Below, in pieces: positions 41,946 through 50,363 of a stretch of 64,000 nt of DNA. The DNA is from Paenibacillus sp. FSL R10-2734. Its GTDB lineage: Bacteria > Bacillota > Bacilli > Paenibacillales > Paenibacillaceae. A program made the position numbers and the translations under genes. Position 1 is the stretch's first letter, and the number at the start of each line of letters is the position of its first letter. The DNA lies in the NCBI RefSeq assembly GCF_037963865.1, contig NZ_CP150170.1, forward strand, positions 2,728,001-2,792,000. The letters are read 5' to 3'. The notes under the pieces were generated by a model. The model was not told the DNA's origin and ran no database searches. It worked only from the letters and a program-made list of their open reading frames with translations.

Positions 41946-42977
41946 ATGGAACCCCAAGGTACTGTAGAAACGATTAACAGACATAAGCAGCTTGGATTAA
42001 GTGACGGCCAGGTCATCGATATGTACAGATATATGCTGCTCGCACGTAAATACGACGAGCGCAGTCTGCTGCTTCAGCGTGCTGGCAAGATTAACTTTCA
42101 TGTCTCCGGTATTGGCCAGGAGGCGGGTCAGGTGGCAGCAGCATTCGCGCTGGACCGGCAGAATGATTATTTTTTACCTTATTATCGTGATTATGCTTTC
42201 GTACTCTCCGTGGGTATGACTACTCGTGAACTGATGCTGTCTGTGTTCGCGAAGGCAGAAGATCCGAACAGTGGTGGACGGCAAATGCCAGGCCACTTTG
42301 GTAGTAAGCGTCTGCGTATTGTGACAGGCTCAAGTCCTGTAACCACGCAGGTCCCTCATGCGGTTGGTTTTGCATTGGCAGCCAAAATGCAGAAAAAGAA
42401 ATTCGTCTCATTTGTAACCTTCGGGGAAGGTTCAAGCAACCAAGGCGATTTTCATGAAGCTTGTAACTTTGCCGGAGTGAATAAACTGCCGGTTATTATT
42501 ATGTGTCAGAATAATCAGTACGCCATCTCTATTCCTGCTCACAAGCAGCTTGGCGGCAAGATCAGCGACCGTGCACTGGGCTATGGATTTCCAGGGGTGC
42601 GTGTAGATGGCAATGACCCGCTGGAAGTTTATCGTGTCGTTAAAGAAGCTCGGGAAAGAGCACTTGCGGGTGAAGGTCCTACGCTAATCGAAGCGATGAT
42701 GTACCGTCTGTCTCCACACTCCACCTCGGATAATGATTTGGCTTATCGGACCAAAGAAGAGGTTGATGAGAACTGGAAGAAGGACGGCGTAGCAGGATTC
42801 CGAAATTACCTGATTGGTCTGGGACTTTGGAGTGACGAGCAAGAACAAGATCTTATTGCTGAGTGCAATCTTGAGCTTAAAGCGGCTATCGAATATGCTG
42901 ACAACGCTCCGTTCCCGAAACCGGAAGATACACTGCTGCATGTATACAGTGATTCCGACCTGAAAGGAGGCGTATAA
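41946..42977 (+). CDS. bkdAA: 2-oxoisovalerate dehydrogenase E1 alpha subunit
   Basis: A 343-residue thiamine-dependent subunit. The cofactor motif starts GEGSSNQGDFHEA near residue 160 and ends in QNNQYAIS. The phosphorylation-loop region YRLSPHSTSDND near residue 250 is typical for branched-chain E1 alpha. With E1 beta it decarboxylates branched-chain 2-oxoacids to form acyl groups that feed branched fatty acids, the main lipids in this group. AAGGAGG precedes the ATG. Confidence 0.95.
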   Translation: MEPQGTVETINRHKQLGLSDGQVIDMYRYMLLARKYDERSLLLQRAGKINFHVSGIGQEAGQVAAAFALDRQNDYFLPYYRDYAFVLSVGMTTRELMLSVFAKAEDPNSGGRQMPGHFGSKRLRIVTGSSPVTTQVPHAVGFALAAKMQKKKFVSFVTFGEGSSNQGDFHEACNFAGVNKLPVIIMCQNNQYAISIPAHKQLGGKISDRALGYGFPGVRVDGNDPLEVYRVVKEARERALAGEGPTLIEAMMYRLSPHSTSDNDLAYRTKEEVDENWKKDGVAGFRNYLIGLGLWSDEQEQDLIAECNLELKAAIEYADNAPFPKPEDTLLHVYSDSDLKGGV

Positions 42978-42980
42978 ACC

Positions 42981-43967
42981 ATGGCTATAATGGAATATAT
43001 CGATGCTATTCGGCTTGCGATGAAGGAAGAAATGGAACGCGATGAATCCGTGTTCGTGCTTGGTGAAGATGTGGGTCTAAAAGGCGGCGTATTTACCACA
43101 ACGAAAGGTCTGCAAGAGCAGTTTGGGGAAGAGCGTGTACTGGATACACCGCTTGCGGAATCAGCTATAGCTGGTGTGGCGATCGGTGCGGCCATGTATG
43201 GTATGAAGCCGATTGCTGAAATGCAGTATTCCGACTTCATGCTTCCAGCAACGAATCAAATTATTAGTGAAGCGGCTAAAATCCGCTATCGTTCAAATAA
43301 CGATTGGAATTGTCCGGTTGTCATTCGTGCGCCTATCGGCGGCGGTGTGTTCGGCGGTCTGTATCATTCGCAGTGTCCGGAATCGATTTTCTTCGGTACA
43401 CCTGGATTGAAGATTGTCGCACCATACTCTGCTTACGATGCTAAAGGATTACTGAAAGCAGCCGTACGTGATCCTGATCCGGTGCTATTCTTCGAGAATA
43501 AGAAGTGCTACAAGCTGATCAAGGAAGAAGTGCCAGAAGGCGATTATACGGTTCCTATTGGCGAAGCCAATTTGCTGCGGCAGGGGACGGATATTACGGT
43601 TATTGGCTATAGTTTGCCATTGCATTTTGCGATGCAAGCTGCAGAGGAATTGGAGCGCGAAGAAGGCATTACAGCGCATATTCTGGATCTACGGACCTTG
43701 CAGCCTCTAGATCGTGATGCGATCATAACAGCTGCTCGTCAGACCGGGAAGGTATTGATTGTGCACGAGGACAATAAGACAGGCGGTATTGGCGGCGAGG
43801 TGGCGGCGATTATCGCTGAGCATTGTCTGTTCGAACTAGACGCGCCGATCTTCCGTCTATGTGGTCCTGATGTTCCGGCTATGCCAATCAGCCCACCAAT
43901 GGAGAAGTTCTTCATGCTTAGCAAAGAAAAAGTGAAGGCGGAAATGCTTCGACTGGCGCAATATTAA
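42981..43967 (+). CDS. bkdAB: 2-oxoisovalerate dehydrogenase E1 beta subunit
   Basis: A 328-residue subunit directly after E1 alpha (3-base gap) with GAAAGGAGG within the end of bkdAA. Typical blocks are FVLGEDVGLKGGVF, DTPLAESAIAG, RAPIGGGVFGG and LIVHEDNKTGGIGGE. It forms the alpha2-beta2 E1 with BkdAA. Confidence 0.95.
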   Translation: MAIMEYIDAIRLAMKEEMERDESVFVLGEDVGLKGGVFTTTKGLQEQFGEERVLDTPLAESAIAGVAIGAAMYGMKPIAEMQYSDFMLPATNQIISEAAKIRYRSNNDWNCPVVIRAPIGGGVFGGLYHSQCPESIFFGTPGLKIVAPYSAYDAKGLLKAAVRDPDPVLFFENKKCYKLIKEEVPEGDYTVPIGEANLLRQGTDITVIGYSLPLHFAMQAAEELEREEGITAHILDLRTLQPLDRDAIITAARQTGKVLIVHEDNKTGGIGGEVAAIIAEHCLFELDAPIFRLCGPDVPAMPISPPMEKFFMLSKEKVKAEMLRLAQY

Positions 43968-43982
43968 AATAGTTGAGTGGAC

Positions 43983-44135
43983 GCGAAGCTTCGTGAAACT
44001 TAAAGATTATGCTTACGAAGGCAAGTTTTACTGCGGAGTATTACTAAGAAGCGAAGCTTCGTAAAACTTAAGATTAAGCTTACGAAGCAAGTTTTACTGC
44101 GGAGTATCTCTAAGAAGCGAAGCTTCGTAAAACTT
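43983..44135 (+). repeat. Three tandem copies of a GCGAAGCTTCGTAAAACTT repeat before bkdB
   Basis: Copies start at 43983, 44051 and 44117 (spacing 68 and 66). Each unit holds GCGAAGCTTCG, AAACTTA, GATTA, GCTTACGAAG, CAAGTTTTACTGCGGAGTAT. GCTTCGTAAAACTT and AAGTTTTAC within a unit can pair, so each unit can fold into a hairpin. The last copy runs into the ribosome binding site of bkdB. A single copy of the core lies before accC. Confidence 0.8.
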
Positions 44136-44150
44136 TTAAGGAGTGAAAAG

Positions 44151-45521
44151 ATGTCTGACAACCAAAAGTTGACTGACGTGATCATGCCGCAGCTGGCGGA
44201 ATCGCTAGTATCGGCGACGATCGGCAAATGGCTGAAGAAACCGGGCGATCCGGTAGAGCAATACGAACCAATATGTGAGCTTATTACAGATAAGGTAAAT
44301 GCTGAATTGCCTTCAACGATAGATGGAGTTATGGGTGAACTATTAGCGGAAGAAGGTCAGGTTGTCAATGTCGGCGAAGTCATTTGTCGTATTGCCGTGC
44401 CTGTGACTGCATCTGCTGCTGCAAACGTGACTAACACTAACACAGTTGCAGCTAATTCCTCTAATAATGTTGCAGAACAAAATGCGACTTCAACTGCTAA
44501 CGATACGATGCGTGCACGCTACTCTCCTGCGGTACAGACTTTGGCGGCTGAGCATAACATCGACCTGACTTTAGTTATGGGTACTGGTATGGGTGGCCGA
44601 ATTACCCGTAAGGATGTGCTGGCCTTCATCGAAAGTGGCGGAGCTACATCTCCAGCTTCGATTTCTGCTAGTCAACCAACCCCAGTGGTGTCACAACCGC
44701 CTGCTCCACAGTTCGTTCAAGCCCAAGAGAAGAAGGCGGAAGAGCCTCTTCGCCATTCGGGTCTACATTTGAGCGAATCTCCTCGTATTCCAACAATTGA
44801 AGTCGAGGGTGGACGAGGCAGCAGTTCGGAATACCTGATTGATGTAACACCAATCCGGAATACAATCGCTACAAGAATGCGCCAAAGTGTCTCGGAGATT
44901 CCGCATGCTTGGACAATGATTGAGGTAGATGTGACTAATCTGGTCGCACTGCGCAATAAACATAAGGATGAGTTCAAGCGTAAAGAAGGTATCAATCTAA
45001 CCTATCTGGCTTTCATGATGAAGGCTGTTGTGAGTGCGATTAAGGATTACCCGATTATGAACTCTGTCTGGGCTGTAGACAAAATTATTGTCAAACGTGA
45101 TATCAATATCTCGTTAGCGGTAGGTACTGAAGATTCGGTTATCACTCCTGTAATTAAGAAGGCTGATCAGAAAAACGTTGCCGGGCTGGCACGTGAGATT
45201 GATGAATTGGCACAAAAAACCCGCGAAGGCAAACTGAGTCTGGAAGATTTGCAGGGAGGGACTTTCACTGTAAATAATACCGGCTCATTTGGCTCCATTC
45301 TTTCTTATCCAATCATTAACTATCCACAGGCAGCGATTTTAACGTTTGAATCGATTGTAAAAAGACCTGTGGTCATTAACGATATGATAGGTGTAAGATC
45401 AATGGCTAATATTTGTCTGTCGCTGGATCATCGGATTCTGGACGGAGTGATTTGCGGTCGTTTCTTGCAACGCGTCAAGGATAACATTGAAGGATATACC
45501 CCAGATACGAAACTTTACTAA
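44151..45521 (+). CDS. bkdB: Branched-chain 2-oxoacid dehydrogenase E2, lipoamide acyltransferase
   Basis: A 456-residue protein with an N-terminal lipoyl domain (lipoyl Lys in ITDKVNAEL near residue 47), an Ala/Asn/Thr linker, a peripheral subunit-binding domain (YSPAVQTLAAEHNID near residue 125) and a catalytic acyltransferase domain with LSLDHRILDG near the end. It transfers the branched acyl group to CoA. AAGGAG precedes the ATG. The repeat cluster separates it from bkdAB by 183 bases, which may change its expression relative to E1. Confidence 0.95.
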   Translation: MSDNQKLTDVIMPQLAESLVSATIGKWLKKPGDPVEQYEPICELITDKVNAELPSTIDGVMGELLAEEGQVVNVGEVICRIAVPVTASAAANVTNTNTVAANSSNNVAEQNATSTANDTMRARYSPAVQTLAAEHNIDLTLVMGTGMGGRITRKDVLAFIESGGATSPASISASQPTPVVSQPPAPQFVQAQEKKAEEPLRHSGLHLSESPRIPTIEVEGGRGSSSEYLIDVTPIRNTIATRMRQSVSEIPHAWTMIEVDVTNLVALRNKHKDEFKRKEGINLTYLAFMMKAVVSAIKDYPIMNSVWAVDKIIVKRDINISLAVGTEDSVITPVIKKADQKNVAGLAREIDELAQKTREGKLSLEDLQGGTFTVNNTGSFGSILSYPIINYPQAAILTFESIVKRPVVINDMIGVRSMANICLSLDHRILDGVICGRFLQRVKDNIEGYTPDTKLY

Positions 45522-45578
45522 AAAATAATAACGAGCCAAACTGTGCAGGCATGAGACTGAAAAAGGGGACCTGACGGT

Positions 45579-46298
45579 ATGAATAATTCGGATATTCGTA
45601 AGCTGCAGATTTCATATGACCCTATTATGGAGTATGGGGAGGCTTGGGATCTGCAAAAGGAAAGTGTGCACGCCATTGATGCTGGTGAGCAACCGGAACG
45701 ATTGATTCTTTTGCAGCATCCGCCTACCTATACTATTGGTTCACAGAATCATCCCGAACATCTTCTTCTAGATGAAGAGCAGCTCAAAGAAAAAGGAATT
45801 GCGCTGTTTGAAATCGACCGGGGAGGAGATATTACATATCACGGACCGGGTCAGCTTGTAGGTTATCCGATCCTTATGCTCGGTGAAGAAGGTAAGGTGG
45901 ATTTACGCGGGTACTTGCGCAGTCTGGAAGCAGTGATTATTGATTATTTGGCATCCTACGGAATTGTAGGGGAACGGAAGCCGGAATATACAGGGGTATG
46001 GGTTGGTGACGAGAAAATCTGTGCTATTGGCGTCAAGTTTAACAAAAGCAAATTCCGAAAAGGGTTCGTTACCAGCCATGGGTTTGCTTTTAACATTACT
46101 GAAGGGATCTCTGGACACGGCTTTCAAGGAATTATTCCATGCGGTATTACCGAATTTGGAGTAACCTCACTAGAAGAATGTGCAGGTCGTCGATTTGAGC
46201 TTCAAGATGTGGCCAAAGAATTGGTTCCATATTTTCTAAGACACTTCCCATATGAGGAGCAGGGTGAGTCCTTCAGCGATATGGCTGTGGCTGATTAA
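45579..46298 (+). CDS. lipB: Octanoyltransferase LipB
   Basis: A 239-residue enzyme of the LipB family. The substrate-binding RGGDITYHGPGQLVGYP motif lies near residue 79, the catalytic Lys in ICAIGVKF near residue 148, and the catalytic Cys in IIPCGITEFGVTS near residue 188. It transfers octanoyl from acyl carrier protein to lipoyl domains. It follows bkdB, whose E2 needs lipoylation, so the grouping is functional. AAAAGGGG lies 11 bases upstream. Confidence 0.93.
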   Translation: MNNSDIRKLQISYDPIMEYGEAWDLQKESVHAIDAGEQPERLILLQHPPTYTIGSQNHPEHLLLDEEQLKEKGIALFEIDRGGDITYHGPGQLVGYPILMLGEEGKVDLRGYLRSLEAVIIDYLASYGIVGERKPEYTGVWVGDEKICAIGVKFNKSKFRKGFVTSHGFAFNITEGISGHGFQGIIPCGITEFGVTSLEECAGRRFELQDVAKELVPYFLRHFPYEEQGESFSDMAVAD

Positions 46299-46317
46299 TC
46301 AACAAACAGACAAGCCA

Positions 46318-46348
46318 AATAGCGGCAAGGGAATCCCTAGCCGCTATT
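46318..46348 (+). terminator. Hairpin between lipB and prli42
   Basis: AATAGCGGC and GCCGCTATT form a 9-bp stem with an inner GGGA/TCCC pair. It stands between two converging genes and can act in both directions. Confidence 0.75.
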
Positions 46349-46370
46349 ATCAATGTTCCTTGTGCAGTGT

Positions 46371-46472
46371 TTAACCCGCAAGGAAAGGCTCGATAACCAT
46401 AAAGAGCGTAGAGGCAATCATGGCGAACAACATGACGTAGATGAAGATTTTGAACCACTTATTACGTTGCAT
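46371..46472 (-). CDS. prli42: Stressosome-associated miniprotein Prli42
   Basis: A 33-residue membrane miniprotein that begins MQRNKWFKIFIYVMLF and continues AMIASTLFMV. This matches the conserved Prli42 family, in which the basic N-terminus stays in the cytoplasm. In Listeria, Prli42 anchors the stressosome at the membrane. AAAGGAG precedes the ATG by 6 bases. No stressosome gene (rsbR/S/T) lies in this window. Confidence 0.88.
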   Translation of the reverse strand: MQRNKWFKIFIYVMLFAMIASTLFMVIEPFLAG

Positions 46473-46566
46473 GAGTAACTCCTTTAGATTTAGTTTAAGT
46501 TAATATCATAAAGATGGTCTTGCTGTACAACCATTGTAACGTATTCACGAAAGAGAGGGAAGTCCA

Positions 46567-47694
46567 GTGATTTCACAAGACAGATTGATTAAAGAATTTA
46601 TGGAACTTGTCCAAGTTGATAGCGAAACAAGAAATGAACGGCAGATTGCCGATGTGCTTAAGAGCAAGTTTAACGCTCTAGGATTAGAAGTTACCGAAGA
46701 TGATTCCCAGGAAAGAACCGGACATGGCGCAGGTAATCTATTCATTAAATGGCCAGCTGAGAACGGTGGAGCAGCACCAAAGCTGCTGTTCACTTGCCAC
46801 ATGGATACGGTTGTTCCTGGACAAAATATCAAGCCTACACTTGGCGCGGATGGATGGATTACAAGTGACGGAACTACGATTCTCGGAGCTGATGACAAAG
46901 CAGGGCTCGCTGCACTGTTCGAAGCGATTCGAGTAATCCAGGAGCAAAAGCTGCCGCATGGTCAGATTCAGTTCGTAATTACTGCGGGTGAAGAATCTGG
47001 ATTGCTAGGTGCACGTTCGATGGATCCGAGTAACTTGGATGCAGATTTCGGTTTCGCACTTGATTCTAATGGTGAAGTCGGAGCGATCGCAGTTGCGGCA
47101 CCTACACAAGCTAAAATTACGATGCAAATCTTCGGAAAATCTGCTCATGCAGGTGTTAATCCAGAAGACGGCATCAGTGCGATTCAAGTAGCCAGCAAAG
47201 CGATTGCTGCTATGAAGCTTGGTCGGATCGACAACGAAACGACTGCGAATATCGGTAAATTCGCTGGAGGCGGCCCTACGAATGTGGTGTGCGATCACGT
47301 TCAACTGGATGCAGAAGCACGTAGTATCGTGCAGGAGAAGGTGGGCGATCAAATCGCTTCGATGCGTGAAGCACTGGAGACCACTGTCCGCGAATACGGT
47401 GCAGAATGCGAATTCCGCAGTGAAATTATTTATCCAGCTTTCAGCTTTAATGAAAATGATCCAGTGGTACAGCTTGCACAACGGGCTATCACTTCTATGG
47501 GTCTTACGCCGCGTCTGTTCCACTCTGGTGGAGGAAGTGACGCTAACGTCTTCAATGGCCTGGATGTTCCGACCATTAACCTTGCTGTAGGTTACGAACA
47601 TATCCATACCACTAAGGAACGGATTAAAGCCGAAGACATCGTTAAGGTGGCTGAGCTTGTAGTGAATATTGTTAAAGAGAGCGTAAAGGGCTAA
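46567..47694 (+). CDS. yqjE: M20 family peptidase, PepT-like (YqjE type)
   Basis: A 375-residue metal-dependent peptidase. Metal ligands and catalytic residues are seen in FTCHMDTVVPG, ILGADDKAGLAA and TAGEESGLLGA; the dimerisation domain holds GKSAHAGVNPEDG; the last ligand is in TTKERIKAED. The family cleaves small peptides, but the B. subtilis YqjE substrate is not defined. The start is GTG 46567, with GAGAGGGA upstream. Confidence 0.9.
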   Translation: MISQDRLIKEFMELVQVDSETRNERQIADVLKSKFNALGLEVTEDDSQERTGHGAGNLFIKWPAENGGAAPKLLFTCHMDTVVPGQNIKPTLGADGWITSDGTTILGADDKAGLAALFEAIRVIQEQKLPHGQIQFVITAGEESGLLGARSMDPSNLDADFGFALDSNGEVGAIAVAAPTQAKITMQIFGKSAHAGVNPEDGISAIQVASKAIAAMKLGRIDNETTANIGKFAGGGPTNVVCDHVQLDAEARSIVQEKVGDQIASMREALETTVREYGAECEFRSEIIYPAFSFNENDPVVQLAQRAITSMGLTPRLFHSGGGSDANVFNGLDVPTINLAVGYEHIHTTKERIKAEDIVKVAELVVNIVKESVKG

Positions 47695-47713
47695 CCTTCG
47701 CATAAGACAGCAG

Positions 47714-47751
47714 AACAGCGATCCTCACTAGAGGATTGCTGTTTGTTTTTT
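47714..47751 (+). terminator. Terminator after the M20 peptidase
   Basis: AACAGCGATCCTC and GAGGATTGCTGTT form a 13-bp stem with one mismatch, followed by TGTTTTTTT. Confidence 0.9.
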
Positions 47752-47785
47752 TATGAACAAGTTTGCTTTACAGGGTAAGGGGAGC

Positions 47786-47872
47786 GCGAAAAAGCCGCAT
47801 ATAAGGTCATCTGTGTCCGATAGCCTTGAATCATAATCTAGCGCTGAGGATATCGGACCCAAATGACGTTAT
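47786..47872 (+). repeat. Palindromic intergenic repeat, left of the insertion sequence
   Basis: GTCATCTGTGTCCGATA and TATCGGACCCAAATGAC form a long imperfect inverted repeat. The 35-base start, GCGAAAAA followed by CGCATATAAGGTCATCTGTG and TCCGA, recurs at 49290-49324 on the other side of the insertion sequence, also in direct orientation. The remaining 47752-47983 stretch has a further palindrome CCAATA/TATTGG at 47961-47979 and no gene. Confidence 0.7.
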
Positions 47873-48001
47873 TAGCAAAAAAAACGTCTTTTGAGCAGAA
47901 TTTTCGGACTCCAGTGCAGCTATGGCCCATGAAAAGCTTGTTTAATGGGGATTTTTATGCCAATAACGCCGCTATTGGACCTCTGTCAAGAAAGTGGACA
48001 G

Positions 48002-48838
48002 TCACGAAACAGATTTTCCAGTAAATTGCTCAGCAAAACGAACGGGGGAAAGATACCCCAGCGCACCATGCATTCGCTTGCGGTTATAGTAAAACTCAAT
48101 GTATTGAAAAAGCGCCTGGTAGGCTTGCTCCTTGGTTTTGAAGCGTGGATTGCAATAGATAAGTTCCTTCTTCAAAATGCTGTGCCATGACTCGATACAG
48201 GCGTTATCGTAACAGTTGCCTCTGCGGCTCATGCTGGATTCCATGCCGTATTCCTTCAATTGCTTAGCGTATTCATGAGAAGTATATTGAGAACCTCGGT
48301 CGGAGTGATGCAATAGGCCCTTTTTGGGTCGTTTGGCTGCGTAAGCATCTTGCAAGGCACCCAAAACCAGGCTAGTTTCCATATGGTTCTCCAGACGCCA
48401 CCCTACAATTTCACGCGTACAAAGATCCATTACACTGGCTAGATACAAGCGTCCACCTCGGCAAGGAATATAGGTAATATCCGTGACCCATACTTTGTTG
48501 GGTTTAAGGATCTTAAATTGTTGGTTTAAAGTGTTCGGAGCGATCGGGTGGTCATGATTGGAGTCGGTAGTTTGCACGCGATACGTTTTACACACAACGG
48601 AACGAAGCTTCATTTGTCGCATATACACGCTTACAGTACGCTCGGTAATGGTGTAGCCTTCTTGATGTAACAGGACGGTGATCTTCGGACTCCCATACCG
48701 CTTATGATGATCCGCAAAATGATACTGAATTCGCTTCATTATGGCAGTCCTACGAAGCTTTTGTGTATTGGTTTTTTCTAACCGCCACTTGTAGTATCCG
48801 CTCCTTGACACCTGTAGAGACATGCACATCTTCTCCAA
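48002..48838 (-). CDS. IS3-family transposase OrfB (DDE domain)
   Basis: A 278-residue frame with the complete DDE triad: Asp in WVTDITYIP, Asp in LLHHSDRGSQYTS and Glu in NACIESWHSILKKE, plus the HTH_21 region near residues 30-75. No ATG with ribosome binding site starts it; the frame is open further upstream to the A7 run at 48910-48916, where a -1 frameshift from OrfA (codons AAA AAA) would give the OrfAB fusion, the active transposase. Confidence 0.9.
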   Translation of the reverse strand: MEKMCMSLQVSRSGYYKWRLEKTNTQKLRRTAIMKRIQYHFADHHKRYGSPKITVLLHQEGYTITERTVSVYMRQMKLRSVVCKTYRVQTTDSNHDHPIAPNTLNQQFKILKPNKVWVTDITYIPCRGGRLYLASVMDLCTREIVGWRLENHMETSLVLGALQDAYAAKRPKKGLLHHSDRGSQYTSHEYAKQLKEYGMESSMSRRGNCYDNACIESWHSILKKELIYCNPRFKTKEQAYQALFQYIEFYYNRKRMHGALGYLSPVRFAEQFTGKSVS

Positions 48839-48876
48839 GTGGAACTCGGAGCGATGCTTTTCAATAAACTGGAATC

Positions 48877-49194
48877 TTAGTTCCTTGGTTTGCTGAAGAT
48901 GTGCACTGCTTTTTTTACGATCGCTAATTCTTCTTCCACATCAGCGATCTTATTATCTTTTTCTTGAAGTTGGCGACTCATTTCTTTCAACTGCGCCTCA
49001 AGTTCTCGTACTCGATCCCTGCTGGCTACCGGTTCATTCTTCAGTTCTCGGTATTGGCTCATCCATTGATGAAGAGTACTTTTAGGGATGTTGAGCTCTT
49101 CGGCCAAGTCACCTACCGTCTTCGTTTGATCTTGAATGAATTGCACCGTCTGTTTCTTGAATTCTTCGTTATACCGTTGTCGATGTTCTCCCAT
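48877..49194 (-). CDS. IS3-family transposase OrfA (helix-turn-helix)
   Basis: A 105-residue protein with an N-terminal HTH (EEFKKQTVQFIQDQTKTVGD, then LNIPKSTLHQWMSQ) and a C-terminal leucine-zipper-like coiled coil. GGAGGTG 7 bases upstream selects ATG 49194. It binds the element ends. Near its end, the run of seven A (minus strand, 48916-48910) is the presumed -1 slippage site for OrfAB. Confidence 0.88.
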   Translation of the reverse strand: MGEHRQRYNEEFKKQTVQFIQDQTKTVGDLAEELNIPKSTLHQWMSQYRELKNEPVASRDRVRELEAQLKEMSRQLQEKDNKIADVEEELAIVKKAVHIFSKPRN

Positions 49195-49289
49195 GTGAAC
49201 ACACCTCCGTGGACTCATTATCGGTCAGTCTGTTAACTGGTGTCCACTTTTAATTCTAACTCCATATGGTCCGTTAGCATCCTAAAATT

Positions 49290-49324
49290 GCGAAAAATTC
49301 GCATATAAGGTCATCTGTGTCCGA
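49290..49324 (+). repeat. Palindromic intergenic repeat, right of the insertion sequence
   Basis: Near-identical to 47786-47820 (GCGAAAAA then CGCATATAAGGTCATCTGTG and TCCGA). The following sequence to 49480 has GTCCGATAGC-type remnants but no gene. The insertion sequence thus entered an existing repeat-rich gap between yqjE and mciZ. Confidence 0.7.
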
Positions 49325-49539
49325 AGACTGCAACGAGCGCAACCTCGCGATCTAAACGAACTATGTCCGATAGCAGCATGGTCCATACACTCGTAATCAA
49401 ATGGAACGAAGATTAGTATTCTGATTCAGCAGTGAGAAGCCCAAATTTAAGGGGGGCCCCAGCAGCCATTTTAAGGCTTTTAGGACACCCCTATATTTGG
49501 ATTTGCATGTATGATTAAATCCTTATGGAAAGAATGAAT

Positions 49540-49713
49540 TCATCCTGCTTTGGTGGGGATGATCTTGGATTGATCCTTTAGGGATAGAATGTACGATAGC
49601 GGCATATCGCGTCCATACTGCTCTATCCACCTAGTTAAGATGGCCTTGATTTCCTCCGGTTTACCTACCATTGTGACTGCAGATGAGCTTGTACGGCTGA
49701 AGATTTCGTTCAT
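49540..49713 (-). CDS. mciZ: Z-ring formation inhibitor MciZ
   Basis: A 57-residue protein whose core VTMVGKPEEIKAILTRW aligns with the VVLVGKAWEIRAKLKEY core of B. subtilis MciZ, which is 40 residues long. MciZ is a mother-cell peptide that binds FtsZ and blocks Z-ring assembly during sporulation. Position next to nudF, divergently transcribed, supports the call. AAGGAA precedes the ATG. It has longer N- and C-terminal ends than the B. subtilis peptide. I could not find a good sigma-E promoter. Confidence 0.75.
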   Translation of the reverse strand: MNEIFSRTSSSAVTMVGKPEEIKAILTRWIEQYGRDMPLSYILSLKDQSKIIPTKAG

Positions 49714-49740
49714 TTGAAATTCCTTCTTTCCCTTTAAGTT

Positions 49741-49749
49741 TGCTATAAT
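49741..49749 (+). promoter_or_regulatory. Extended -10 promoter for nudF
   Basis: TGC directly before TATAAT (49744-49749) lies 41 bases before the nudF start. The -35 region is not clear. Confidence 0.5.
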
Positions 49750-49790
49750 ACACCGTATGCAGAACAGAGATAAAGGAGACCAGAAATTTT

Positions 49791-50363
49791 ATGGGAAACC
49801 AACATTTATACAGTAAACCAGAGCTTGACGAAATAACGCTGTCTACACAGCCTGTATTTGATGGGAAAATTATATCTTTGCAAGTGGACACTGTGAGACT
49901 GCCCGACGGTAATACCGCAACACGTGAAGTTGTGAAGCATCCCGGCGCTGTAGCAGTACTGGCTCTGAATAACAACAAAATGCTTGTTGTGGAGCAATAC
50001 CGTCAGCCTATGCACCGCACAGAGGTGGAGATTCCAGCCGGTAAGCTGGATAAAGGTGAAGATCCATTAGTTGCGGCTGGTCGTGAGTTACAGGAAGAGA
50101 CAGGTTTTCATAGCGGAGATTTGAAGCTACTTAAATCGTTCTATACTTCCCCCGGCTTTGCCGATGAAATTATACATTTGTACGTGACTACTAACGCTCA
50201 ATCGGGGGACATGTCGCTTGACGAGGATGAATTCTTAGAGGTCTCGGAGCTTACTTTGGAGGAAGCCTATCAATATATAGCGGACGGACGCATCGCGGAC
50301 GCGAAGACGATGATGGCGGTGTACGCTTGGCATTTATATACGCTGACAGGCCAATGGAATTAA
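49791..50363 (+). CDS. nudF: ADP-ribose pyrophosphatase, Nudix family
   Basis: A 190-residue Nudix hydrolase. The Nudix box GKLDKGEDPLVAAGRELQEE continuing TGF lies near residue 84 and is complete. It splits ADP-ribose into AMP and ribose 5-phosphate. AAAGGAGA precedes the ATG by 11 bases. The last codons overlap the start of the next gene by 10 bases. Confidence 0.94.
   Translation: MGNQHLYSKPELDEITLSTQPVFDGKIISLQVDTVRLPDGNTATREVVKHPGAVAVLALNNNKMLVVEQYRQPMHRTEVEIPAGKLDKGEDPLVAAGRELQEETGFHSGDLKLLKSFYTSPGFADEIIHLYVTTNAQSGDMSLDEDEFLEVSELTLEEAYQYIADGRIADAKTMMAVYAWHLYTLTGQWN

Larger units (their letters stand above)
47984..49259 (-). mobile_element. IS3-family insertion sequence
   Basis: A 1.28-kb element with two overlapping transposase frames on the minus strand. 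The terminal sequences AAGTGGACA (left, 47992-48000) and TGTCCACTT (right, 49241-49249) form an inverted repeat; the outer bases match poorly. A CTC triplet flanks both ends (47981-47983 and 49260-49262) as a likely 3-bp target duplication. Joining the flanks restores a palindrome-like GGACCTCCATATGGTCC. Both frames and the frameshift site appear intact, so the element could be active. Confidence 0.85.

Noticed and set aside
47219..47590. ORF of 123 codons inside the M20 peptidase gene
   Set aside because: It is a frame shadow of a clear peptidase gene.
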